From positions 834,501 through 898,500 of the forward strand of contig OY735237.1 in assembly GCA_963457665.1 (NCBI GenBank): a DNA stretch of 64,000 bases, given 5' to 3'. The notes under the pieces were generated by a model. That model was given only the letters and a program-made list of their open reading frames with translations, had not been told where the DNA came from and searched no databases. The stretch's first letter is position 1. Each line of letters starts with the position of its first letter. The DNA comes from Thysanoteuthis rhombus (lineage: Eukaryota > Mollusca > Cephalopoda > Oegopsida > Thysanoteuthidae). Below are positions 33,888-45,060 of the stretch, piece after piece. Both the position numbers and the translations under genes were made by a program.

Positions 33888-34535
33888 TCTTTTATTTTGC
33901 TGTCAATTTTTCTTCTTAATTTTTGTCTTCAATTCGGCTTAATTTTTTCCTTCCTTGAATCAATTCTTTTTTTTTTCTTTCAGGATTCCTGAACAGCCTG
34001 AAATCTTGCAGATATCTTCAGAATAAATGAGAATTTGGACCCCCAACTTCACTCTAACGGTTGTTCCAAGTTGAATTTGATATTTTTGCTCCTCAAAACA
34101 CAAAACTTCTCTTCCTATGTTAATTACCATCATAAAATCGAAGAAGACTTGATGGTGACTGCACAAATTATGGATATTCATCCAGTCAGCTTTGTACTTG
34201 GGCATTTTGTTTTGAAAGAAAGTACAATAGGTAAACGTAAGCAGTTACTTAGAGTGCAAAGGTCTGAGGGAAGCATTCAAAACTGAAAAGAGTAAGTTAG
34301 AATACAACTGAGGGTGCAAATTTCAAGTCTTACATAGGGTGCATGACACTCTTACGCAAATTTCAAGTCTCCTTTAGGGTGAATGAAACCCTTGCATAGG
34401 TCATGAGAGAGTATTTTGGGATGGCAAAAATGGAAAATTAGCAAACATTGAAGACATCTTCATTTGCTGCTTCCATCTGCTGAAAGTTTTTCTCTGTTAA
34501 TTGTAAAAAAAAAAGAAGCTCAAACCCTCAACACC

Positions 34536-34895
34536 ATGGCAAGTGGAAGGAAATTAACGTCACAGTTCCAGCAGATGCGAAGCGTCTTGGGTCCTTGTCT
34601 CGTAATCTTTGGTCTCCCACTGACCATCCCCGGCACTGCTATCACCATTGTGCCGTTCTATGATGAGACTGGCTTTTCCAAATATGGAGGTCTTCATATT
34701 ATGGGGTTTTTCATTCTGTTTTTGTCCATTGGGTTCATTGTATGTGGCTGTGTCCTCAATTGCATGAGAAAGGCAACTATATCACCACTTGAGCAAGTTC
34801 ACCTTGTGTCTCCCTGGGGAACCCCTCGACACAACCATAGGTCTCACATAAAGGAGGAATTAATACCTTGCACATCTCCATCAGAAATGACTTAA
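34536..34895 (+). CDS. Small two-helix membrane protein, family not recognised
   Basis: The ORF is 119 codons. I chose the ATG at 34536 because it sits in a strong context (A at -3, G at +4) and an in-frame TGA lies upstream at 34449. Residues ~17-41 form a hydrophobic segment with Gly and Pro (GPCLVIFGLPLTIPG). A short polar loop follows (YDETGFSKYG, 42-51), then a second hydrophobic segment at ~53-75. Right after it come three cysteines and basic residues (CGCVLNCMRK, 70-79). The positive charges suggest both termini are cytosolic with a short outside or lumenal loop. The cysteines could be acylation sites. The ~40-residue tail is polar, with HNHRSH. The architecture resembles small TMEM-type proteins, but I see no diagnostic family motif. 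Composition is unlike the low-complexity ORFs elsewhere in the window. It could be a lineage-specific gene or a chance ORF. Confidence 0.5.
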   Translation: MASGRKLTSQFQQMRSVLGPCLVIFGLPLTIPGTAITIVPFYDETGFSKYGGLHIMGFFILFLSIGFIVCGCVLNCMRKATISPLEQVHLVSPWGTPRHNHRSHIKEELIPCTSPSEMT

Positions 34896-35201
34896 GCTGG
34901 ACAAACTGATACTAGGAAAAGATAGGACTTTTTCAAACTTTTTCTCTAAATTTAACTTGACCAGTGTGGATGGCAAGCTGTACTGGATTGACTTTTAAAT
35001 TCATGGACCAGTGGTAACCACTTGTAATTGACAGTGAAACTCTTCTGTGGATTGCATAAAAATTATAGAACTTTTTTGTGAATTGAATAGAAAGAAAAAA
35101 TTACTCAAAGTCCAATGGGAAGTAACCTTAAGTTATTTTCCTTGATATCAAAATTCGTTTTTTCACACGAATTTGAATGTTAAGATTTTGTTCTATTTGT
35201 A

Positions 35202-35207
35202 AATAAA
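35202..35207 (+). promoter_or_regulatory. Canonical polyadenylation signal
   Basis: AATAAA lies ~310 bp after the stop of the two-helix ORF and is followed by T-rich DNA. It fits the 3' end of that transcript, but the motif is common in AT-rich DNA. Confidence 0.35.
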
Positions 35208-35362
35208 TATTTGCTTCTATCAAATTATTTATGACACTTTCCCAAAATCAGATTATGTGATGTTTTCTGTTTCATTTTTGAAATTTTTTTCAAGTTTATG
35301 GATTTATAAATATGGGAAGTAACCCAGTGCCAGACATACACAAATTTGGTAAATCCCTATAC

Positions 35363-35741
35363 CAGGGGTCGGTAACATTTTTGTCTCTGCAGGCCTGATC
35401 ACATATCAATGAGTGGATGGTGGGCCGGATAAATGTCTTGAAAAGATTTAAGTACGGGAATTATCCATTTAAATATATCCAGTTATATTTTGCCTCAAAT
35501 CAATGAGTAATGCATGATAGCAAATCAATTGTGCTTAATGAAAAATTCTAATTTGTAATCAAAGAGCTCAGTCTAGTCGCAATTCATTTCAATCAAGGCA
35601 GCTACTGAATCTATTAAAAAGACACTGAGAATCTTTAAAACATATAAATGTGAGCATAGTATCGCAATATTTGATTACAGGCTGATGAAAATCTTTTTGT
35701 AGGCTAGATCTGGCCAGCAGGCCATAGGTTGCCCACCCCTG
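35363..35741. mobile_element. hAT-type non-autonomous DNA transposon (MITE)
   Basis: The 379-bp element starts CAGGGGTCGGTAAC and ends GGTTGCCCACCCCTG, an inverted terminal pair typical of hAT elements. Flanking 8-mers CCCTATAC and TCTCATAT match at 4 of 8 sites and every mismatch is a transition, consistent with a decayed 8-bp target duplication. There is no coding capacity. It lies ~130 bp past the candidate gene's poly(A) signal. Confidence 0.6.
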
Positions 35742-35749
35742 TCTCATAT

Positions 35750-36830
35750 GAATGTGAAAGGAGGTTATAGAAGGCTCTTGTAATTATCAAACATAAATAT
35801 GGGAGGAGGTTCCAGAAAGACCTCTAGAACAGTGTCAGATAAAGTTTTGTTGGCCTCTAGGCTACACATACTCTGAGGCCCTCAGTAATATTTGTAAAAG
35901 GAAAAAGAAAATTTAAAAAATGACTTTTTATCAACAGTTTTGTTTTACATTCTTGAATTATGCTCAAATTAAGAGCAGTCTATCACTCTATCTAATCTTT
36001 GGTACTCTGCCTTCTTTTTCAAGGGTGCCAAGATTTTAAGCATTTAGTAACTTTGAAAGCCTCTAGCTTGTGTGTCTGTTGATGTATGACTGAAACTGAC
36101 ATTGTATTGTCATGACAACATAACAAAGTTACCTACCGAGTGCCAAAGGTTAAAAGATGATGGTTACAGAACATAAAACATTGGGTTATTTCAAGGGTAC
36201 ACCAGCTGAAATTGGATGAAAAACAATAAAGATGAGGATGCTAATTTGAAGAAAAAATAAACCCTTGAATGATAACAATGAAACTTGATCTTAGAATTTC
36301 TGGTGAGAATTAGTTTGTCATTGAATCATTATGTTATTATTATCATCATTATTATTATTATCATTATGAAATAAAAATGCCTCCATGGGCATCTCTGTAG
36401 ATAATTCACATAAAAGATAAGTATTCAAGATTAAAATATACATTAATTAAAGTGATAAAAATGTTTGAAACTTAATGAAAAAAATTACAAGCTTTTCTCA
36501 ACAGAAGAAAATTTACCAAACACATTTCATTTATTTATTTTTCCTAAATTCTTCTACATATTTTTACTGAAAACTCTCAAAATTGCCCAATTGAATTTTT
36601 GATCCCCCGATGATCTACACTTATCCAAGTTTGTCTTGAAATTAATTATACTTACTTGTACTATTCTTTGCATAAAATGGTGAACTATTTCCGCACTTCA
36701 AAATTGTTTTTGGAGAAAAAAAAATTCATTTTTATGATTTTGTTTTTATAATAGACCTAACTAGTAAATTTTCCATCCTAGCTGACTTGATAAACATTTT
36801 AATTCCTTAATTTGTAAAACCATTTATTAT
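35750..36830. other. Intergenic DNA
   Basis: Contains an (ATT/ATC) run at 36330-36365. TCTTTTTCAAGGGTGCCAAGATTT at ~36015 is similar to 37822-37845, so a dispersed repeat is likely. No gene seen. Confidence 0.4.
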
Positions 36831-36834
36831 CTTG

Positions 36835-37110
36835 AAAGTTTTGATGAAGTCTCCTTTGCCCTCCTATCAAACAAAAACATAATTTTTCTAGTCTATCCTT
36901 AAAACTGAAATCTCTCATGCCATGTATTATTATGGTAAATTTCCTCTGTACTATCTCCAATTTTGATGATTAAATTCCAAATATCATATGGGGCCCAAGC
37001 CTGTACACAATACTCAAAATGTGATTGTATTATTGCTTTATAGATTCTTAGCATAATATAAATGATTGTGATTGTTTGTGGCCAATGGAAGGCAAAAAAA
37101 TTCAATCCCT
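36835..37110 (-). mobile_element. LINE-b-type reverse-transcriptase C-terminus fragment
   Basis: The minus ORF 36899-37105 includes LRIYKAIIQSHFEYCVQAWA, then PY-DIWNLIIKI and WHERFQF. This is the LYK-L-RPHLEYC-QAW-P element conserved after the catalytic domain of LINE reverse transcriptases. Downstream codons (RRAKET-S) follow with stops. The copy is dead. Confidence 0.7.
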
Positions 37111-37369
37111 GAGCACAATTACTTATCTCTTAAAAGTTCGGAGGTTAGTGAGCCCAGACCAGATGCAAAATGTAGGTCCTATTTCAAACTGCTCATGAAT
37201 TATATTTACAATCAGTATTAAATACATATAATTTATTTCCAAGTGTACTTGATGAACCTGAAAGTAACAGAACAGAATCAAGAATTTGAATGGTTTATAA
37301 AAAAGTTTTAAAAAGGCAATTTTATTCAAGATATGTTATGATGAATCAGTGGAATAGTTTTAACCTTTT

Positions 37370-37577
37370 TTAAACATAAATGAATACATAGTTTTAATTT
37401 CATCAAAAGTTCATTTAATCAAAACAAAGATATAAAACAACTACTTTTTCACTATCAAAAGTTTGTGAAATCAAACTTTTTATAAAGATAAGTAAATACA
37501 TAGTTTTGACATTTTTTTACAAAGAAGAATAAATGCATAATTTTGATTTGATCAAAAGTTCATTTAATCAATCAATG

Positions 37578-37659
<82 letters not shown>

Positions 37660-37995
37660 GAAAGTATTATAAAATGATATAGAAAATACCTGGCCCCGAC
37701 TCTGTTCTTGCCATGTTGTGAATAACAAATTTCTCCGAATGCAGACTTTTCTCTCAAATTCTTGAGAGTTCCTTCAAATATTGGTTGTAAATGACTTTCT
37801 TAACCTTCAGCACTCTGTATTCTTTTTCAAGGCTGCCAAGATCTTGTGCACTTAGTCTCTTCAAGAAGTTTGGAGATTAGCCTTTAAGTGTAAAATGAGC
37901 GTTACAGTGTAAATAACAAATTTCTCATAATGCAGACTTTTATCTCTACTACCAGAGACTTTCTTTGAATATTGGTTGTGCTTATAAATAACTTT
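37370..37995. repeat. Loose direct repeats around a (TA)n tract
   Basis: CATCAAAAGTTCATTTAATC occurs at about 37403 and 37553. AATAACAAATTTCTC followed by AATGCAGACTTTT occurs at about 37721 and 37911, ~190 bp apart, each followed by AATATTGGTTGT. Confidence 0.5.
37579..37657. repeat. (TA)40 microsatellite
   Basis: About 79 bp of uninterrupted TA. Confidence 0.95.
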
Positions 37996-38294
37996 TTTAA
38001 ACTGTAAATTAACAAAACTTATTTTGTCTAAATTTACTCACGAAAAATTAAATCTTTTTATTGAACTTTATTAAACCTTTGTATTGATTGAAGAAGTTTT
38101 TCAAACAGTCAAACTCATTCTTTTTGTTATTTTTATTGTTCCAAAAACCTTTCAGCTGATTCATTCAATGGCTTTCTTCAATCTAAAGAGAGGAATCATT
38201 TTCTTTGTTTGCCAAGTAAAAAACAGTAACTCCTGGAGAAGGCCATAGAATGACTGGAGCAGCCACAACCTTGTGGGAACAACGAAAATAACAA

Positions 38295-38375
38295 AAACTA
38301 GCATTCCAAGGGAAATTATGAATAACCGCCATCGGTTTATGCTTTTTTTTACCTCTTAAACTGAGCAGTGGTGGA
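38295..38375 (+). mobile_element. RepE fragment
   Basis: CTAGCATTCCAAGGGAAATT, ATGAATAACCGCCATC and GAGCAGTGGTGG. It is not followed by RepA. Confidence 0.5.
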
Positions 38376-38379
38376 CACA

Positions 38380-39770
38380 AATATATTCACGTCGCAATTT
38401 GGGAAAATTAACCATCCCTGAGATCCTTGAACTGGAACATTATTGTGAATAATGAGGCTTACAGAAATCTGTGAAAACTCCTGACATATTCCAGCCTGTT
38501 CAAATGTAATATTCATACTTAATTATTAGATTAAAGTTTTCGGGAATTTCTATTGGTTGAACTAAAGGAAGAAACACTGAAATAATGTTTCTGCCTTGAA
38601 GGTCGCCAGGCAAAAAAAATTCAGTGTTTAGGATAAAGAATAAAACATATGTCTATATGAACAACTCAAAGAATTTATAAGTCCATTTAGTTTTTACAAA
38701 ATGGCAAAAATTAAAGTTTAAATAATTCAGAAGAAACCATTTATTATTTCCACAGATAATGTTATCAAACAGTTACTGTTAGCAAAATCAGTCGATCCCA
38801 AATACAAAATTTAAAATAAGTTAAAAAAAATTGTTATGAATATAAAAAAAATGACTTAACAGGTGGAACATTCACATAATTCAGAAAATGATGATCTGAA
38901 AATTGAAGATGACTGAATGTATATTGGATTTAATTGTCTCGTGCGATTTTCCCGGTGAAAGAAATTTCTAGATTCCTTCCAAAATTTCCTGTTTTTCTCT
39001 ATGTGTATATCAACGATTGGTAAAAGTTTGATACTTATTTATCCATCTATCTATCTATCTTTCAACCTACGTGTAACCTTTGCAGAATGGGTGGACTTAC
39101 AAATAATTGCAGCAGTTTGAAAACATTTTAAACGTTTTGCTAAATTTAAAATGTCGAGTCTTGTTTAAAATAATGAAGCATCTTCAAATTCAATATCCTC
39201 TGCACATATGTGCACGTGTGTGTACATGTGTAAATACAGAGCAAGTTGTTTATTATAATCACAAATAATGTTATCAAACAGTTATTGTTATCAAAATCAA
39301 GTAGTCTCAGACACTTTATTCAAAACGATTTGAAAATTCATTATAAGTCAATAAATTTTGTATCAATTTTTTCTATAATGTAAAGTGTTTCATAATTTGG
39401 GAACTATCTTCCCCTAATTTTTCTCAAGTTTGTGTGTGAAAAAATTGTATGTTGTGCAAATTTTTCACCTAAAGTATGTATGCACTGAACGCTTGTGCAA
39501 ATGTAAACGAGGTTTGTTTCAAGAAAATTTTGGTACTGCCTATCCCTCATGACTGATAGAACTGTAATTATATCCACACATATAATAACGACCAACGTGT
39601 AGAGGTCTTCTGTCATGCTATGCAGTAAAATGGAATTTTATTCAGGTTCAAATGACGTAATAAAAATGCTGAATTTAAAGAACAAAAAAGCGTTGATGCA
39701 AATTTCTTATTTGGTTAAATTTGCACATATGTAAATTGGCTGCCATGGATATAAAAAAAAATGATAATAT
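38380..39770. other. AT-rich intergenic DNA
   Basis: No gene. AATGTTATCAAACAGTTA followed by TGTTA-CAAAATCA occurs at ~38759 and ~39267, a dispersed direct repeat. Confidence 0.4.
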
Positions 39771-40339
39771 CTTCCTTGGTAGCTAAAAATGGCTGGAATT
39801 GGCTGGATTTTTTTCATTTTTCAATCACAGCTAACTATATAGCTAAAACTGTCATGGCTTTCGAAATCATTGGACGTTTGGATTTTAATAAATATATTAT
39901 TTGAAAACATATTTTAATTGAGCTTTTATTCATTTCCATTACTGTGATAAAATGGGATCAACCAATGTTTGAGTTAGCTCAAAAAATCATATGAAGGCTC
40001 CAATAATTGATAAATGTCTGAATTTCTGATAGCAATACATATTTTTGAAAGATGATTATAATCATACTTTTTATTTTCATCAGTCATCGGAGACTTTGTA
40101 TGAATTTTCAAGCATACTAATTAATGTCAAGTACACTCAGAGAATCATACAAAGGCTCCAGTAGTTTATGCTTTAATTTAGACTTTTCAAATGATGTATC
40201 AGTTAAATTAAAATTCAAACTTTTGAAGATTCCTGGAGCCATCATACATTTCTGATCGTACTTAACATTTATAGCTAAAGGTTAGCTGGAAATTTTAAAA
40301 AAATGGAAAAATTAGCCATTTTTAGCCACCAAGGGAAGC
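39771..40339. mobile_element. Foldback/MITE-like element with ~75-bp inverted ends
   Basis: The left end reads CTTCCTTGGTAGCTAAAAAT then GGCT and, ~55 bp on, AGCTAACTATATAGCTA. The reverse complement of the right end reads CTTCCCTTGGTGGCTAAAAA then TGGCT and CAGCTAACCTTTAGCTATA. The interior is noncoding. No clean target duplication was found. Confidence 0.5.
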
Positions 40340-40518
40340 AAGTTCTTTTTTATGATTGTGGCAGCCAATAATTTACTCACGTGCGTGCAGAATTTACTTC
40401 TTATTCTAATGTGATGCCGTGTCGGAATAAATGAAAAACAACGATCACAAATGTGGAATTTGAAAAAAAAGACAATAACTAGCTAACAGAACCATTTTCA
40501 ACAATTGTAATCATAGTG

Positions 40519-40920
40519 AGAAACTGTCAACCAAAATCGTCACCAGAATCATAAACATAGGTTTTGAAGTTTGTCTGGCTGACTGGCTGACTGACTGGCT
40601 ATGTATGTATACTGTCCATACAAAGTGAGTTGGGGGTGGTGGTCAAAATTTAAGCATTTAATCCTTGTTATATCTAGAAAAAACATTTTGTTATTTTAAC
40701 CCCCACCCAGATAGGTCTGTAGTGTAGTGGGGGTATCCAATTTGTTATGTTAGTTTGTGTTGAATTGATTCCAGCGACATTCACACTTGTTTTTTCTTTG
40801 AATTCAGAGTTTTTTTAACATTTATTTATTTCCAAATCTTTTAATTGATCACCCCATCATGGCATACTGCCAAAAGACATTGGTCATGTGATGGTTTCTT
40901 CTGGGTGACTAACCAGACCT
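40519..40920 (-). mobile_element. RepA, near full length
   Basis: AGAAACTGTCAACCAAAATC to GGGTGACTAACCAGACCT. The TGATCACTGCCCAACA block is deleted. Confidence 0.75.
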
Positions 40921-41224
40921 ATGTATCATTGTACTTATAATTACATTATTCTTGGTTAGTAACCTTTTGTGTGCACATTAATCACTTTTGTGTGCTGGTT
41001 CCAAAATGTATACTCACACACGCTCAGCTTAACGATGTCTGTTGATAGAGAGACATTTACGCTTGTCTTTCAATTGTTTCTCCAGGAAAACAGGAAGAAT
41101 TTTTGGAATTGATTTTGTCAGACATTTTTTTTTCTTCAAATCAAAATGGTTGGGCATGAAGGCATGAAACCAGGTTTTCGGACATTATTTCAAGTCCTCC
41201 ATTTCTAAGATCTGCTGCTGTAGG

Positions 41225-41960
41225 GTGACCAGAAAAAGATTCATAGGAAAATTAATCATGGGAGAGAGTCATAACTTTGGTTTCTGATTAGGAAAACAAG
41301 TTATGGGAAAAAATTTTTCCATAAAATAAATAATGTTTTGATTTATTAAATTTATTAAAATAAAATCAGTGATATTTTGATAGAGTATGTATCAATTTAT
41401 TTAACTTATAGAAATAAAATCATATTTTTTAATATATTTTAGATATTTTTTTATCATCAGTTTTTACTTTATTGAAATATTATTTGATCACTATATATTC
41501 AGCCTTTTATTGTCCATCATTGGACATAGACCCTCCCTAGGATTCGCCAGACCTCTCTATCATGGGTGTCCTGGAGCCAATACTTTCTGAACTTGTCTAG
41601 TTTGTGTCTGTATTCTGCTGACCTTGGGTAGACATGTGACCTCTGGGGACACATGTAGTGAATTGTGATGTCCATAGTTTGTCAGCTATTCTTACAATAT
41701 GACCAGCCCATTGCCATTTGAGTTTTCTAATGGATTCTATGATGTCTTGGACTTTGAAAATTCTAAATTTTGAAATTTAGAAGAAACTGTAAAAACTTAA
41801 AAATATATTAAATCAAAATATCATTTATTTTAATAAAAAAAGATTTTTTTTGACTTTTTCCCCAGCCAGAAACCAAAGTTACATTTTCCTTATGCACACT
41901 AAAGCACATTATGACTTTTTTGTGAGACTTTTTTTCCTAAGAGTTCTTTTCCTACAATAT
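41225..41960. mobile_element. Possible foldback element interrupted by LINE-a
   Basis: AACTTTGGTTTCTG-(A/C)T-GG...GGAAAA and TTTATTAAAATAAA(ATC)...TGATATTTTGAT appear on the plus strand at 41275-41380, and on the minus strand from ~41885 down to 41810. The arms are imperfect and end near the outer GGAAAA motifs. Confidence 0.4.
41495..41755 (-). mobile_element. LINE-a 3' fragment
   Basis: CAGCCTTTTATTGTCCATCA, TTGGACATAGACCCTCCCTA, AACTTGTCTAGTTTGTG and GACCAGCCCATTGCCATTTG. It has no trinucleotide tail and lies between the arms of the foldback structure. Confidence 0.8.
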
Positions 41961-42174
41961 TTGTTAGATATTGAAACAGAATCGAGATTTCTTCAAAGAA
42001 GAATCTGATTTATTTGCTATAAATTCTCATCAGTTTATTATAAACATTTTCAAGATGAATAAATAAAAATAAACTCTTCAGTGTTTTTTTTCTTCTTTCT
42101 ATATTATGTATCTTTCTGTAATAAGATTTGCATGTCACATGATCAAAATAACAGTTTTGATTGGTTAGTATCAG

Positions 42175-42575
42175 AGGCTAAGTAACCTCAGATTTGCTGA
42201 TAACATTGTCCTCTTTGCTGAGAACTTTCATGATCTCCAAATAATGCTAAATAAACTGAATGAAGAAAGCAAAAAAGTAGGTCTACACATGAACTTAAGT
42301 GAAACAAATGTCATGTTCAACAAACATGTTGATGACCAAGACAAAATGATTAAAGTTGAAACTGCTGAGTGAGGACAATGAATCTTCATGAAATCCTCGA
42401 AAAAAAAGAAGAAATCAGGCAAAGCTTTCAGCAGAGCAATCTCAACCTTCAAGAACAACAAATTTCCTATTGGTTTTAAAAAGAACAATCTCCCACCAAT
42501 GTATCTTCCCGATAATCACTCATGGAGCTGGAACATAGAAACCTAACCAAGAGACTACCAACCATAGTGTGTTCA
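42175..42575 (+). mobile_element. LINE-a type reverse-transcriptase core fragment
   Basis: The plus frame reads NLRFADNIVLFAENFHDLQI, then MLNKLNEESKKVGLHMNL and ETNVMFNKHV before a TGA at 42370. This is the catalytic-motif region of an RTE-like reverse transcriptase; the usual F/Y-A-D-D is FADN here (42193-42204). A frameshifted ITHGAGT segment (~42513) corresponds to the downstream TYGAETW region. It is a pseudogene. Confidence 0.8.
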
Positions 42576-42932
42576 ATTTGTTTTATACCACAGCTTCAGA
42601 TATGACCATGCTTCATCTAATTACATTCATGACTATAACTAACTTTCATGCTGGTACATCAATCTGTTTAGAGTCTATGAACTTGACACTCGGATGAACA
42701 GGATTTTGCCTTATTTATCCGGTGGATATTAGACTAAACTTGGATCAATGCCTAAGTTTAGGGGTTGTCTTCAATGCTGGGATGTATGGTAAAACAGCTT
42801 TTATGATCATTGTTATCATTGTAAAATGTCCTTTTAGATATTCAATAATTCTTCATCTGAAGAAATTTATGCGATCATTTTATGCCCCACTTGTATTCTG
42901 AAATGCTTATTGAAAATTTGGTTTTCACCCTT

Positions 42933-43332
42933 TGTTTCCTCAGTTTTTAAGTTGGTCTGGCTGCCTGGCTTAATTGGTAGCTATTTATTTATGAAGCATA
43001 GAGGTGGTACATTTTAACATTCACTCATTATGTCTAGGAAAAGGGTTTTTTTTGTTTTTTTTAACCCCCCCCCCCCAAATGAGTTTTGGGATGGGCAGTG
43101 TGGGTAATTTGCAATGTAAGTTATGCTGAATTGATCCCTTGTTTGTGTCCAGCAGTATTCATGCATGTTTTTTCAAAACTTTTGACTTTTTAGTGATCAC
43201 CACCAAACAAAATGCAAGAGAAGTGAAAATTATTCATTGATTGCCCCTTTTTTTTCAAATTTTTTCTATTGATCATCCCTTACAAGATTTTGATCACATG
43301 ACAGTTTCTACTGAGAGAACTAACCAGACCTG
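42933..43332 (-). mobile_element. RepA, near full length
   Basis: TTTCCTCAGTTTTTAAGTTG to GAACTAACCAGACCTG, with a (C)12 run in the C/G zone. Confidence 0.75.
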
Positions 43333-43334
43333 TT

Positions 43335-44315
43335 CTTTTGTGTTTTTAAATTGCTATGAATCAAGAAACGACAGCAATTAGATAACGAGTTGTTTTAATT
43401 AAGTTTTAAGGCTGACATCGAGGTTTTGTAGTCTAACAAAAGAAGTGAGTTCAGATTTTCTACTTTTAAGAAAATCAATTCATAGAAGTTGAATGAATTG
43501 TTTGGGGGGTTTCTTTTTTTAGGTCGGTCTCTTTGTTTTGTCTTAATTGTTTAAAAATAACACAAATGGAAAGAAATTGTCAACAGAAATCCATTGTTTG
43601 CTAATGATTTCAATGAGATGCAAGCAGAGGTGTGACTGAGGGAGGATGAGGGGGGGGCTATTTTAAAACAGCCCTTGGGCCCCCAATGGAGGAAGCCCCC
43701 AAAAGCTTTATAAATAGTTCATTTCTAAGGACGCTATACAATTGCAAGGATATATTTGAACATATATTTTGCCGAATTGGTGACGTTGCCTAGTTGGTGA
43801 AATTTAGATTTTTTTTTTAACGAAAATAAACAAATGTGTTGTTTTAGAACTATTTTTCCCCCCCCTCTGATGGAGTGATACATAAAACTATAGTGAGTTT
43901 TATCCTCACTGGATGCCCCAAACTTATGGCCTTGAGCCAGAATAAGCTAAAACTTTGTAAACATCATTAATCCCAAGAGACGTCTGGAATTTTATCAATC
44001 AGCATAAAACAAAAATTTTCTTTCTCTCATTTTGTTCGTTATCTCAAGAGAGATTTCCCTTGGGGACATCTATGTCTGGGTCACGGTATTTTTTGGTTGC
44101 CTTCCATAGTATTAATACCAAGTAGGTTTGGCAATAAATCAATGAAAGGCCAACAAATATTATGACAATTGGCCCAAATCATTTGTCATTATTACCCGCT
44201 CATTCAATAAATAAAGCCAGGTCCCTGGCTGCTGGTAGTAGAAGGAGGGATTACTTACTCTCCCTCTCACTTACTTACTTACTCTCTTACTTAATTACTT
44301 TCTCTCTCTCTTGGT
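43335..44315. other. Intergenic DNA
   Basis: Contains G/C homopolymers near 43650-43695 and 43858-43866, and CTTACTTACT repeats near 44255-44300. No gene seen. Confidence 0.45.
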
Positions 44316-44461
44316 GAGTGAGGATTTTGTTCAGTTTTCAAACAAAGACTCTCATTGTCTTTTCGGTTTATGATACATTTAGTCATGTTTCGATGTTAAC
44401 ATCTATAAGGGGTCTTCATGCAGACATGGCAGAGTATGTTGAAATCAGTCGGTACCGTTAT

Positions 44462-44588
44462 CATAATCATCATCAGCAGCAACCTTTTAGCATTCATCAT
44501 TGGACAAAGACCTTCCTCAAGATCAGCCAGTCCTCTCTATCATGGATGTCATGGAGCTTATACTTTCTGAGCTTGTTTAGTTTGTCAC
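44462..44588 (-). mobile_element. LINE-a 3' fragment
   Basis: AATCATCATCAGCAGCAACC, TTTTAGCATTCATCATTGGA and TCTCTATCATGGATGTCATG. It stops at GTTTAGTTTGTC, where LINE-d sequence begins. Confidence 0.75.
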
Positions 44589-45060
44589 GTCAACTTATTT
44601 TTTTTGAGATCTGATTGATTACTGTATGTACATTGGGGTCTGCCAACCGAGGTAGTCCTATGTGATTGGAGCAATAGCGATGTTTCAACCAAAAATTCAT
44701 TCTTGTTGCTCCAAGAATGACCCGCAAGGCTTATGGAGGTTGTATTTGGAAGGCAATGTCCATACAGATGCTTCTTTGATGGGTGTTTTTTCCCAGCTGA
44801 TGTTGAGAACTGCACAGAGTATTCTCACACATGTACCGTCGAAAACAGATTTTTGCTGCATAGTTAGTATACAAGTCATAGAGCGAGGCAGATTCAATGG
44901 TGGCTCTGAAGAACTGAATATTCAGAAGTGTTGACTTCCAGATTTTTCATTTATCAGATTTTTCAGGAATAACTAATACGACAGATGCTCCTTAGCAGTT
45001 GAAGCCCTGGGTGACTGTCTGTGTTGCCAGTAGCTCAGCCCAGCTTTGAATATGAGTTAA
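44589..45060 (-). mobile_element. LINE-d: reverse-transcriptase C-terminal remnant
   Basis: Read on the minus strand from 45060 down, three frames in turn give KIWKSTLLNIQFFRATIESA, then FDGTCVRILCAVLNISWEK, then HLYGHCLPNTTSISLAGHSW and VGRPQCTY. This is the LDG-YTRMLRAVLNISW, LYGNLPPI, GHC-R and VGRP order of a well-known LINE ORF2 group. At least two frameshifts and several stops mark it as dead. Confidence 0.75.

Larger units (their letters stand above)
33984..35230 (+). other. Putative 3' exon of a host gene
   Basis: A pyrimidine-rich run ending in CAG at 33981-33983 looks like a splice acceptor. The proposed exon holds a leader, the 119-codon ORF at 34536-34895 and a trailer with AATAAA at 35202-35207. 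The leader contains several upstream ATGs, which weakens the model or implies a different transcript start. No upstream exon could be recognised: the DNA just 5' is a RepA copy and a LINE-a fragment. The exon boundaries are inference from motifs only. Confidence 0.35.
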
